DNA of 6,935 nt from Deltaproteobacteria bacterium (GCA_030595135.1 JAUVDU010000082.1:1-6935), one strand, 5' to 3'. Counted from the first letter of the stretch, positions 1 to 5,316 are shown. Notes: generated by a model from the letters alone, not told the origin. Translations and numbers: made by a program.

Positions 1-979
1 TGCAGTTAAAAAAGCGGGCAAGATTGCCGAGGTCGCAGTTAGTTATACGATCAGCCCGGTTCATGATAACGCATATTTTGTCAAGATGGCCAAAGAGGTT
101 GCCGGGATGGGAGCCGATACGATCTGTATTAAGGATATGGCCGGTCTTCTGGCTCCTTACGATGCTTATGATCTGGTTAAGGCGATCAAGAGTGAGGTTG
201 ATATGCCGGTTCACCTGCATTGTCACTGCACCAGCGGGATGGCACCGATGACTTATCTTAAAGCTATTGAAGCCGGAGTCGATATTGTCGATTGCGCGAT
301 TTCAGCGCTGGCTTCTGGAACTTCACAGCCGCCGACCGAGAGTTTGGTTGCCGCTTTGAAGGGGACTGAGTATGATACCGGCCTGGACATTGAAGCGATG
401 GCTGAGATTGCTGAATATATCAAAGAGGTGCGTAAGAAATACAGTGCCTATGAGAGCGGTTTTACCGGGGTTGATACCAATGTTCTTCTCTATCAGGTGC
501 CGGGCGGTATGATGTCCAACCTTGAGAGCCAATTGCGGGATCAGGGGGCGATCAGCAAATTGAAAGATGTGCTTGAGGAGATCCCCAGGGTTCGTGAAGA
601 TTTTGGTTATCCCCCACTGGTAACCCCGAGCAGCCAGATTGTCGGCACTCAGGCAACTTTGAATGTGATTACCGGTAATCGTTATATGATGATTCCGACA
701 GAGTCCAAAAACGTTCTCAAAGGGATGTATGGCCGTTCCGTCGCCCCGGTTAATGCCGAAGTACAGAAAAAGGCGCTTAAGAAAGAGGAACCTGTAACCT
801 GTCGTCCGGCCGATCTTTTGCCGCCGGAGATGGAAAAACTGACTGCCGAACTTGGTGATCGGGGGAAAAGTGTCGAGGATGTTCTCTCTTACGCCCTTTT
901 TCCTGAAGTCGCGCTTGAGTTTTTTGCCGAGCGTGAGGCCGGCGTCTTCAAACCGGAGGATAAACTGCCGAAGGATTAA
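1..979 (+). CDS. oadA: Biotin-dependent carboxyltransferase subunit (OadA / PycB / transcarboxylase 5S family), 5'-truncated
   Basis: The open frame begins at base 2 and is already coding (AVKKAGKIAEVAVSYT), so the true start lies left of the window; the ATG at 86 is internal. Proteins of this family move CO2 between carboxybiotin and an oxo-acid (oxaloacetate/pyruvate) in the cytoplasm, from a TIM-barrel active site. Visible signatures are IKDMAG, whose Lys (131-133) is the site carbamylated in the family, and HLHCHCTSG (212-238), whose first two His are metal ligands. The second half is the usual conserved PYC_OADA domain, with PSSQIVGTQA and NRYMMIPTE. The protein stops at FKPEDKLPKD, where many OadA/PycB proteins continue through a linker into a biotinyl domain with an MKM motif; here that part is absent. 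It therefore resembles the transcarboxylase 5S arrangement, which needs a separate biotin carrier protein. The symbol is a family label: oxaloacetate decarboxylase, pyruvate carboxylase and methylmalonyl-CoA transcarboxylase subunits cannot be told apart here. A hairpin repeat and a terminator follow, so it is the last gene of its transcript. Confidence 0.88.
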   Translation, partial: AVKKAGKIAEVAVSYTISPVHDNAYFVKMAKEVAGMGADTICIKDMAGLLAPYDAYDLVKAIKSEVDMPVHLHCHCTSGMAPMTYLKAIEAGVDIVDCAISALASGTSQPPTESLVAALKGTEYDTGLDIEAMAEIAEYIKEVRKKYSAYESGFTGVDTNVLLYQVPGGMMSNLESQLRDQGAISKLKDVLEEIPRVREDFGYPPLVTPSSQIVGTQATLNVITGNRYMMIPTESKNVLKGMYGRSVAPVNAEVQKKALKKEEPVTCRPADLLPPEMEKLTAELGDRGKSVEDVLSYALFPEVALEFFAEREAGVFKPEDKLPKD

Positions 980-989
980 GGTGGTCTAG

Positions 990-1119
990 GTAACTATTCA
1001 GCGTAAGTAGAAAAGCACCTGATTGTGATGGATCTCAGTGAATTCTGGGGACATAATCTGATTCTCCGAAGGAAATCGGGATTGTGTCCCCTGAATTCAC
1101 GGGTTAGCTGAATAGTTAC
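990..1119. repeat. 130-bp nested palindromic intergenic repeat (REP/MITE-like)
   Basis: The outer arms GTAACTATTCAGC (990-1002) and GCTGAATAGTTAC (1107-1119) are perfect 13-bp inverted repeats. Inside them lies a second, longer hairpin. Its left arm (1038-1058, starting GTGAATTCTGGGGACA) pairs with the right arm (1080-1100, ending TGTCCCCTGAATTCAC): 21 positions with one mismatch and one G-T pair, topped by a less perfect stem around GAAGG. There is no room for a coding frame. The structure lies between the stop codon of the carboxyltransferase gene and its terminator, so it would be transcribed and could fold in the mRNA tail. The GTAA...TTAC ends resemble the tips of IS66-type elements, and the GGGGACA hairpin resembles REP-type palindromes; both comparisons are from memory. 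No clear target-site duplication is visible (left flank TGGTCTAG, right flank GTTCTGCT). Confidence 0.75.
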
Positions 1120-1143
1120 GTTCTGCTTTCGAATTAATTGATT

Positions 1144-1184
1144 AGGCCACATCTTTACAATGGTTAAAGGTGTGGCCTTTTTTT
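1144..1184 (+). terminator. Intrinsic terminator after the carboxyltransferase gene
   Basis: AGGCCACATCTTTA (1144-1157) pairs with TAAAGGTGTGGCCT (1165-1178), forming a 14-bp stem with one G-T pair and a short loop. It is followed directly by a run of seven T (1178-1184). It should end transcripts coming from the carboxyltransferase gene and the palindromic repeat. It lies only 22 bp before the start codon of the YacP-like gene, so that gene needs its own promoter within or just around the terminator, or depends on readthrough. Confidence 0.88.
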
Positions 1185-1194
1185 AATTATAGTC

Positions 1195-1199
1195 AAGGG
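1195..1199 (+). promoter_or_regulatory. Ribosome binding site that decides the start of the YacP-like gene
   Basis: AAGGG ends 7 nt before the ATG at 1207 but only 1 nt before the GTG at 1201. This spacing makes the ATG the likely start. Confidence 0.65.
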
Positions 1200-1206
1200 T
1201 GTGGTT

Positions 1207-1725
1207 ATGTGGTTGGCGATAGATGGTTATAATGTGATTGCCGAAATGACCGGTGAGTCTTTGTCTCGGCTCGATCTTGAGGCTGAACGAGATCAACTCA
1301 ATCAGCAGTTGGTTCAATATCGTAGTCTGAGCAAGCATCGCCTAACGGTTGTTTATGATGGTGGCCAGGTTGGCAGTGGTGAGCCGCGTCAATATTCAGA
1401 AAAGGGGGTCAAGGTCGTCTTCTCCTCTTTGGGTCGGAATGCCGACCAGGTATTGATTCAGATGGCTCGACAATATGGTTCCGGTTTGACGGTCGTGACT
1501 TCTGATCAGGCGGTTGCGAAAAGTTCTGAAAGTAGTGGCGCCGTGGTTCTGGCTTCCGGGGAGTTTTGTCAGCGTCTGTTGATGGCACTTGATGGCAGCG
1601 AGGATGGTTCGGATGAAGAAGAACCGCTGGCCGGTTCGCGGCGGCATCTAACCGAGAAAAAAGGTAATCCCCGCCGCCGCAGTAAAAAGGAGCGACAACG
1701 CAATCGTCGCCTCGATTCGCTTTAG
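1207..1725 (+). CDS. yacP: NYN-domain ribonuclease-like protein, YacP/Rae1 family
   Basis: This is a 172-residue protein, close to the roughly 170 residues of Bacillus YacP/Rae1, a ribosome-associated endoribonuclease that cleaves mRNA in the A site. The fold is PIN-like (NYN). The expected acidic residues are all present: D6 and N9 in AIDGYNVI, D51 in VVYDGG, D80 in RNADQVL and D100 in VVTSDQ, which fits an intact metal-dependent nuclease centre. Hydrophobic strands alternate with helices as expected up to about residue 128. The C-terminus is an acidic stretch (SEDGSDEEE, 131-139) followed by a strongly basic tail (KKGNPRRRSKKERQRNRR, 151-168), a plausible rRNA or ribosome contact. The ATG at 1207 is chosen over the GTG at 1201 because of ribosome-binding-site spacing. 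The gene stands alone and converges on plsY with a 9-bp gap. Family membership is well supported by motifs; ribosome-dependent cleavage is inferred from the Bacillus relative. Confidence 0.85.
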   Translation: MWLAIDGYNVIAEMTGESLSRLDLEAERDQLNQQLVQYRSLSKHRLTVVYDGGQVGSGEPRQYSEKGVKVVFSSLGRNADQVLIQMARQYGSGLTVVTSDQAVAKSSESSGAVVLASGEFCQRLLMALDGSEDGSDEEEPLAGSRRHLTEKKGNPRRRSKKERQRNRRLDSL

Positions 1726-1734
1726 CAAGGTTGA

Positions 1735-2319
1735 CTAGAAAAGACGGTTTTCCTCTCCTTGGCAGAGGCGAAGGATGTTGTCGCGATGTTTGTAGATGAT
1801 GAAAGCAGCCATGATCATGGCGCTATAGACAATTTTCCAGTTCGAGCCGAGCTGGCAGATGAATAGCGGCATTGTGGCGGTAGCGGCGATGGAACCTAAA
1901 GAGACAAAACGTGAGCAAGCGGTGACCGCTGCAAAGAGAACGATTCCGATGAAGGTTGCTCCCGGAGCCAGAGCCAACAAAACGCCTAAAGCTGTGGCGA
2001 CCCCTTTGCCGCCTTTGAAACCGAGAAAAACCGGATAAAGATGGCCCATGAAAGCGATCAGGCCGGCAAGTGCCGCCACCCCGTCCCCAGCCCCGAAAAA
2101 GCGGGCAATAAGAACCGCGAGTAAGCCTTTCAGGCAATCCCCGAAAAGAGTAATTAAACCGGCTTTTTTGCCCGCCGTTCGGGCTACGTTAGTAGCTCCG
2201 ATATTGCCGCTTCCAAGACTGCGCGGATCATTAGCATTAAACCATTCAGTCACCAGAAGGCCTACCGGAACAGAACCCAAAAAATAGGCGAATATCCAAA
2301 GTAAAAGTGCTTTAATCAT
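1735..2319 (-). CDS. plsY: Acyl-phosphate:glycerol-3-phosphate acyltransferase PlsY
   Basis: This integral membrane enzyme transfers the acyl group from acyl-phosphate (made by PlsX) to glycerol 3-phosphate. The product is lysophosphatidic acid, the first intermediate of bacterial phospholipid synthesis. It is 194 residues long, normal for the family, and is built of hydrophobic segments (about 4-24, 53-74, 80-98, 105-132, 138-157, 163-176). All three PlsY signature loops are intact: SLGSGNIGATNVAR (34-47), GHLYPVFLGFKGGKGVAT (92-109) and SRFVSLGS (136-143). The usual C-terminal IYKHRDNILRL (175-185) is also present. The ATG at 2317-2319 is preceded by AAGAAGGA, with only about 3-4 nt between the GAAGGA core and the start, a tight but usable spacing. 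A perfect TATAAT lies about 24 bp before the start codon. No partner gene of phospholipid synthesis is adjacent. The stop codon faces that of the YacP-like gene. Confidence 0.97.
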   Translation of the reverse strand: MIKALLLWIFAYFLGSVPVGLLVTEWFNANDPRSLGSGNIGATNVARTAGKKAGLITLFGDCLKGLLAVLIARFFGAGDGVAALAGLIAFMGHLYPVFLGFKGGKGVATALGVLLALAPGATFIGIVLFAAVTACSRFVSLGSIAATATMPLFICQLGSNWKIVYSAMIMAAFIIYKHRDNILRLCQGEENRLF

Positions 2320-2482
2320 GGTTCCTTCTTTTTTTGTACTAAATTATATTGATTTCTGTGGGATATTATCTTGCAACACATGGTGTTACGTTAATGATGA
2401 AGTGGTGTGATATTATGCCGCTCTTTTTTGTGTCTAGCAAGTACAAAAAAGGCAGGCAGGATGCATAAGTTCAGAGTAATAA
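2320..2482. other. AT-rich spacer between the MinD-like gene and plsY, with plsY promoter candidates and inverted repeats
   Basis: On the minus strand a perfect TATAAT (2343-2348 on the plus strand) lies upstream of plsY, but no good -35 box sits 16-18 bp before it, so the promoter call is tentative. AACACATGGTGTT (2375-2387) is a 5-bp palindrome with a 3-base centre and could be a small operator. An 11-bp inverted pair, TTTTTTGTACT (2330-2340) and AGTACAAAAAA (2440-2450), brackets the spacer. No reading frame of note and no convincing terminator for the MinD-like gene were seen. Confidence 0.35.
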
Positions 2483-2971
2483 CTATTGTTGCTGATCGTG
2501 TGTCAATGTGGCTATGTTGTCGACAGTATTAATCGGGTTGCTCTGTTTGATTATATTGTAAACCATCTCATAAAATTCAAGTGATGACTGACTGTTCGTA
2601 TTGTTCATGAACGCTGGTTTCATCAGTGCGATAGAATCTTCAATCTGTTGGTCAAAAGAGATTGATCCCATCAGGGAAACATGTTCAATGTTAAGGTATT
2701 TCTGAATTACGGTTTTAATGATCTCTGCCGCCTTTCTGTCCTTGTTGGTTTTTACCATATTGGCAATAAGGTAAAGATCAAAATCACTGATCAGTTTCTG
2801 CAGGCGTTCACTATGACTTGGGTGAACATTGTCAAAGGCGGAAATCAGTTCAGTTATAGACGCAATCGGTTCATTGGCATTTTGGTCGGTGGCCCGAGCA
2901 ATCAAAGGAGCTAAGAGAGTGTTGTTGCTAAAGGAGCGGGTAATAGAACGATAGAGAGCACTTTTTATAAA
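2483..2971 (-). pseudogene. C-terminal half of the MinD/ParA-like ATPase, downstream of the in-frame TGA
   Basis: These 162 sense codons (from FIKSALYRSITRSF to THDQQQ) stay open in the frame of the N-terminal part. They contain the family-type segment DLYLIANMVKTNKDRKAA, in which the N-x-V after a beta strand matches the adenine-contacting region of MinD/FlhG proteins, and KYLNIEHVSLMGSISFDQQ, which matches the usual 'GxIxxD' strand. There is no sign of an independent start: the first possible initiator, a TTG at 2903-2905, has no ribosome binding site. The lack of other stops or frameshifts argues that the interruption is very young or is bypassed. Confidence 0.65.
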
Positions 2972-3493
2972 TCAATACCCGTTTTGTAGAGCCGTTGGCT
3001 GAGGTGTAATGACCGCAATTTTATAGTTACAGCTAAGAAAAAAATCGAGGGTATCATAGTTTGAACCGGCCCCTAAATCCAGGATTAGGTGATCCGCGTC
3101 CAATTTTTGCAAAGCTTTTATGATTTTTTGTTTCTGGAGATATTTAGGGTTTGCCAGGCCGACAATATCACTGGCACCACAGATTAATCGTAACCCAGAG
3201 ACTGGCGTTGTAATTGTAATGTCATCTAAAGATTTAACCCTTTTATTGAGGTAGTCAGCCAATGTATATTTAACAAATTTGATGCCCAACAGGGTATGTA
3301 GGTTGGCTCCACCCAAGTCAGCATCAACCAGAACCACTTTCTGGTTGAGTTTGGCAAGCCAGTAAGCTAGGTTTAAAGAGACAATACTTTTACCGATTCC
3401 TCCCTTGCCGCCTCCGACAGCCCATAATTTACATCTCAGTTTCCTGGTGTTTAAAGATTCAGAAGTAGAATTTTCAAGTGCGCTGCTGTTCAT
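2972..3493 (-). CDS. Translated N-terminal part of the MinD/ParA-like ATPase (173 residues)
   Basis: This is the piece made if the TGA is read as stop. It contains the deviant Walker A GGGKGGIGKS (27-36) with the signature Lys30, the A' motif VVLVDADLGGANLH (53-66, Asp57 and Asp59), and the switch/Walker B region LILDLGAGSNYDTLDFF (136-152). It ends just after the strand VITPQPTALQN (161-171). The first 20 residues are polar and form a short leader before the first strand. Translation is coupled to the upstream PilZ gene. Without the rest, the fragment lacks the second half of the fold and the C-terminal helices that usually carry membrane or partner contacts, so activity is doubtful. Confidence 0.6.
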   Translation of the reverse strand: MNSSALENSTSESLNTRKLRCKLWAVGGGKGGIGKSIVSLNLAYWLAKLNQKVVLVDADLGGANLHTLLGIKFVKYTLADYLNKRVKSLDDITITTPVSGLRLICGASDIVGLANPKYLQKQKIIKALQKLDADHLILDLGAGSNYDTLDFFLSCNYKIAVITPQPTALQNGY

Positions 3494-3912
3494 GGTTTTA
3501 CCTCTTGGTTCCATAGATCCCATAATAGGTTGTGGTCGCCAAGGTTGCTGCTCAGGTAGCTCTCGAGGTATTGGCAATCAGTTGAGGATAGATTGCAGAA
3601 TTGCACCCCCAAAGAAAAGGTCTGGTTAAGGCTTTTGTTATCACCTTTGACCCATTGAATGGTTCCCGTGGTAACCAAAGTATAATCAAGATGAGGGAAA
3701 GGCATTGAAAATTTTATTACTTTTCCTGTTAGCTCTTTGCCATGGAGGAAGCCGTAAGGATCAACTATTTGAATACGAGCTCCGCTAATGGAAATGTCTT
3801 CCACAAAACCACTGAAATTTTTAAGTCCGACCAAAGCCTCGTTAGCACCGAAAAAACCGAAAGAAACTGACAAAGGTTTGTTTTTTCGAGGTGATTGTCG
3901 TTTGTCTTCCAT
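3490..3912 (-). CDS. PilZ-domain cyclic di-GMP receptor protein
   Basis: This is a 140-residue single-domain protein. PilZ domains bind cyclic di-GMP through an N-terminal RxxxR and a D/N-x-S-x-x-G motif, and both are present: RQSPR (5-9) and DISISG (39-44). The motif glycine is followed by a beta-rich stretch (ARIQIV, VIKFSMPF, TTGTIQWV, FSLGVQF) typical of the PilZ barrel, then a C-terminal helix YLESYLSSNL and a tail. No transmembrane or other domain is present. The ATG at 3910-3912 is chosen because AAAGG lies 7 nt upstream and the protein begins right before the RxxxR motif; an upstream in-frame ATG at 3969 would add 19 unremarkable residues. The TGA stop overlaps the ATG of the MinD-like ATPase gene (ATGA at 3490-3493), so the two are translationally coupled. 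The likely role is a c-di-GMP-sensing partner of that ATPase. The domain call is firm; the partnership is inferred from gene order. Confidence 0.88.
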   Translation of the reverse strand: MEDKRQSPRKNKPLSVSFGFFGANEALVGLKNFSGFVEDISISGARIQIVDPYGFLHGKELTGKVIKFSMPFPHLDYTLVTTGTIQWVKGDNKSLNQTFSLGVQFCNLSSTDCQYLESYLSSNLGDHNLLWDLWNQEVKP

Positions 3913-4092
3913 ATTTATACCTTTATAAGTTCTGAAATTCAGATAAAAAGATTGCCCTCTGCACGACATTATTACGTGTTATTTCAATAAACTGAATTCA
4001 GTGCTCCCCCATGGTTTTAACACTACTTCCAACGTCTTTACGTGTAGAACTTTTTTTTAAATCCGGGTGCGTTGGGTTATGTGAAATAATTG
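3913..4092. other. Spacer upstream of the PilZ/MinD-like pair with two CTGAA/TTCAG palindromes
   Basis: This 180-bp stretch separates folE2 from the PilZ gene and should hold the promoter of the PilZ/MinD-like pair. It contains two palindromes of the same type: TCTGAAATTCAGA (3931-3943), ending about 19 bp before the PilZ start, and ACTGAATTCAGT (3991-4002), a perfect 12-bp palindrome. Their centres are about 60 bp apart, which could suit paired operator sites. I could not pick a sigma70 or sigma54 promoter with confidence. No hairpin followed by a T run was found behind folE2 on the minus strand, so readthrough from folE2 is possible. Confidence 0.35.
3920..3924 (-). promoter_or_regulatory. 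Ribosome binding site that decides the PilZ gene start
   Basis: AAAGG on the minus strand is separated by 7 nt from the ATG at 3910-3912. It favours the 140-residue protein over the 159-residue alternative starting at 3969. Confidence 0.65.
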
Positions 4093-4872
4093 TTATCTGT
4101 ATTTCTCAACATAAGCATAAGCACTGTGATTGTGAATGCTCTCCATGTTTTCCGCTTCAATTGTGAACCAGGTGAGATTTTGGTCGTTTTGCAGGCGCTG
4201 GAAAAGATCTCTGACCATATCTTCAACAAACATCGGGTTGTTGTAGGCTTTTTCGGTAACGTACTTTTCATCCGGTCTTTTTAAGAGAGGATAAACTTCA
4301 CAGCTTGAGGCTGCTTCAATGGTCTGGATCATATCTTCAATCCAGACAAACTTGTCAAAACTGAAATTGACGGTGACCAGGCTGCGCTGGTTGTGAGCTC
4401 CGGCTTCACTGATCGCTTTTGAGCAAGGGCAGAGGCTGGTCACCGGAACCTTGATCATAACTTGAAAGTCCATCTTCTCAGCGGTCTGGCTGCCGATGAA
4501 CGTGCATTCGTAGATCATCATGCTTTTGGCCCTGGAGACGGGTGCCTCTTTTTCAACAAAATAGTCGAAAGTTATCTCCAGGTGGGCGAACTCCGCTTCC
4601 AGGCGCTCGCGGATCTCTCCGAGGATGGTGGGGAAAATATTGATGCCGATTTTTTTGTGGTACTTATTTATAACCTCAACAAAGCGGCTCATGTGTGTGC
4701 CCTTAAAATGATGGGGCAGACCCACATAGATATTGAATGAGCCGATGGTGTTCTGTACGCCGTTGGTTTTATCGAGGACTGAGATTGGGTATTTTACCCC
4801 TTTGACACCAACTTTATTGATGTCGATCTGGCGAAAGTCCTGCATCTTCTGGGTATCGTGAATGGGGGGCAT
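4093..4872 (-). CDS. folE2: GTP cyclohydrolase FolE2 (type IB)
   Basis: The enzyme converts GTP to 7,8-dihydroneopterin triphosphate and formate, the entry step to both folate and queuosine (preQ0). FolE2 is the COG1469 type, distinct from canonical FolE, and is known for working with metals other than zinc. The length (259 residues) is normal. The hallmark segment SLCPCSKAIS...GAHNQR (147-163) is intact, with Cys148 (the expected catalytic cysteine), Cys150 and His160. ASSCEVYPLLKRPDEK (188-203) and the C-terminal AENMESIHNHSAYA (240-253) supply further conserved active-site residues. The N-terminal half carries the family's VGVKGVKYPI and SRFVEVIN segments. The start has AAGGA 6 nt upstream. 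The gene begins 15 bp after the queD stop, so they share a transcript; beside queD its job is most likely preQ0 synthesis, perhaps with folate as well. Confidence 0.96.
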   Translation of the reverse strand: MPPIHDTQKMQDFRQIDINKVGVKGVKYPISVLDKTNGVQNTIGSFNIYVGLPHHFKGTHMSRFVEVINKYHKKIGINIFPTILGEIRERLEAEFAHLEITFDYFVEKEAPVSRAKSMMIYECTFIGSQTAEKMDFQVMIKVPVTSLCPCSKAISEAGAHNQRSLVTVNFSFDKFVWIEDMIQTIEAASSCEVYPLLKRPDEKYVTEKAYNNPMFVEDMVRDLFQRLQNDQNLTWFTIEAENMESIHNHSAYAYVEKYR

Positions 4873-4887
4873 ACTTTTTCCTTATAT

Positions 4888-5259
4888 TTAGCGGTAGTAG
4901 GACGCCGCTGCCTTTTCAGATTCCCAGGCTGTGACTTTGTCGACCTGAACCGGGAGTTGCTCAAGTTTTTTTTCCAATTCCAGGAAAATGTATCTAGCAA
5001 TCAGTTCTGATGATGGACTCTGTCCGGCAAACATCGGCAACTCATTGAGGTAGGTGTGATCCAGGGTGTCAAGGATAGTATTCGTATGATCCTTGAGGAC
5101 TTTAAAGTCGATCAGCATCCCGCTTTTATCTAGTTCTGAGCCGTGTATATGGATCTCAATTTTCCAGTTATGGCCATGTAGGTTTTCGCATTGACCGCAG
5201 TAATTGAGAAGGTTGTGAGCCGCCGCAAAAGCGGTTTCGATTTTTAGTGAATATGGCAT
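4888..5259 (-). CDS. queD: 6-carboxy-5,6,7,8-tetrahydropterin synthase QueD
   Basis: QueD turns dihydroneopterin triphosphate into 6-carboxytetrahydropterin, the second step of 7-deazaguanine (preQ0/queuosine) synthesis, in the cytoplasm. At 123 residues it is a standard single T-fold domain. Zinc ligands His15 (FAAAHNL), His28 and His30 (LHGHNW) are visible. Cys24 sits in CxxxHGH, the spacing typical of QueD rather than of eukaryotic 6-pyruvoyl-tetrahydropterin synthase. Asp67-His68 (LDHTYLN) and Glu113 (AWESEKAAASYYR) complete the catalytic and pterin-binding set. The start has AGGAG about 10 nt upstream. folE2 follows immediately and makes its substrate. queC, queE and queF are not in the window. 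The upstream gap holds a copy of the dispersed repeat; I saw no preQ1 riboswitch there. Confidence 0.95.
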   Translation of the reverse strand: MPYSLKIETAFAAAHNLLNYCGQCENLHGHNWKIEIHIHGSELDKSGMLIDFKVLKDHTNTILDTLDHTYLNELPMFAGQSPSSELIARYIFLELEKKLEQLPVQVDKVTAWESEKAAASYYR

Positions 5260-5295
5260 CGTTCGCTCTCTCCTGAAATTTTATAAAAATGTTTG

Positions 5296-5316
5296 CTACT
5301 TACGCTGAATAGTTAC
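5296..5316. repeat. Second copy of the 21-bp repeat arm, inverted relative to 990-1010
   Basis: The 21 bases are the exact reverse complement of 990-1010, the left arm of the palindromic repeat after the carboxyltransferase gene (core GCTGAATAGTTAC at 5304-5316). Identity stops sharply on both sides. No partner arm or inner GGGGACA hairpin is present here, so it is a solo arm. It lies in the 64-bp gap between the PilB/GspE-like gene and queD, where it could affect transcript ends or queD expression. Confidence 0.8.

Larger units (their letters stand above)
2483..3493 (-). pseudogene. MinD/ParA-type (FlhG-like) P-loop ATPase gene interrupted by one in-frame TGA
   Basis: Read from the ATG at 3491-3493, this frame has 337 codons and is broken only by a TGA at codon 174 (2972-2974), before its TAG at 2483-2485. 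Codons 1-173 hold the nucleotide-binding core and codons 175-336 continue the same protein, so no frameshift is involved. The full-length product would be about 336 residues, a natural size for MinD/FlhG-like ATPases. These are membrane- or pole-associated dimerising ATPases that position machinery such as division septa, flagella or pili. The start is fixed by the ATGA overlap with the PilZ gene stop and by AGAGG 7 nt upstream. Around the stop the frame reads QNGY-stop-FIKSALYRSI. From memory, intact relatives run through this point with an ordinary residue, so a single base change such as CGA, GGA or TGG to TGA is the simplest cause. Sequence error or readthrough remain possible. Its partner gene encodes a PilZ protein, suggesting control by cyclic di-GMP. 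Confidence 0.72.

Noticed and set aside
2048..2287. Open frame opposite plsY and similar frames opposite folE2 and the PilB/GspE-like gene
   Set aside because: They lie antisense within well-recognised genes, have low-complexity or arginine-rich compositions, and lack family motifs or ribosome binding sites.
2483..2905. A separate 140-residue gene starting at TTG 2905
   Set aside because: It is in the same frame as the MinD-like ATPase, its sequence is that family's C-terminal half, and the TTG has no ribosome binding site.
2930..2974. Selenocysteine codon (TGA with SECIS) in the MinD-like gene
   Set aside because: No stable hairpin with the expected spacing is apparent after the TGA, and there is no redox motif around it.
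3494..3577. Longer N-terminus (MPIPRELPEQQP...) for the MinD-like ATPase
   Set aside because: It would lie inside the PilZ coding region. The ATG at 3493 has AGAGG at proper spacing and forms the ATGA overlap.
4021..4092. Terminator behind folE2 using the run of T at 4051-4058
   Set aside because: The T run is on the plus strand, whereas folE2 is on the minus strand. I found no stable stem next to it in either direction.
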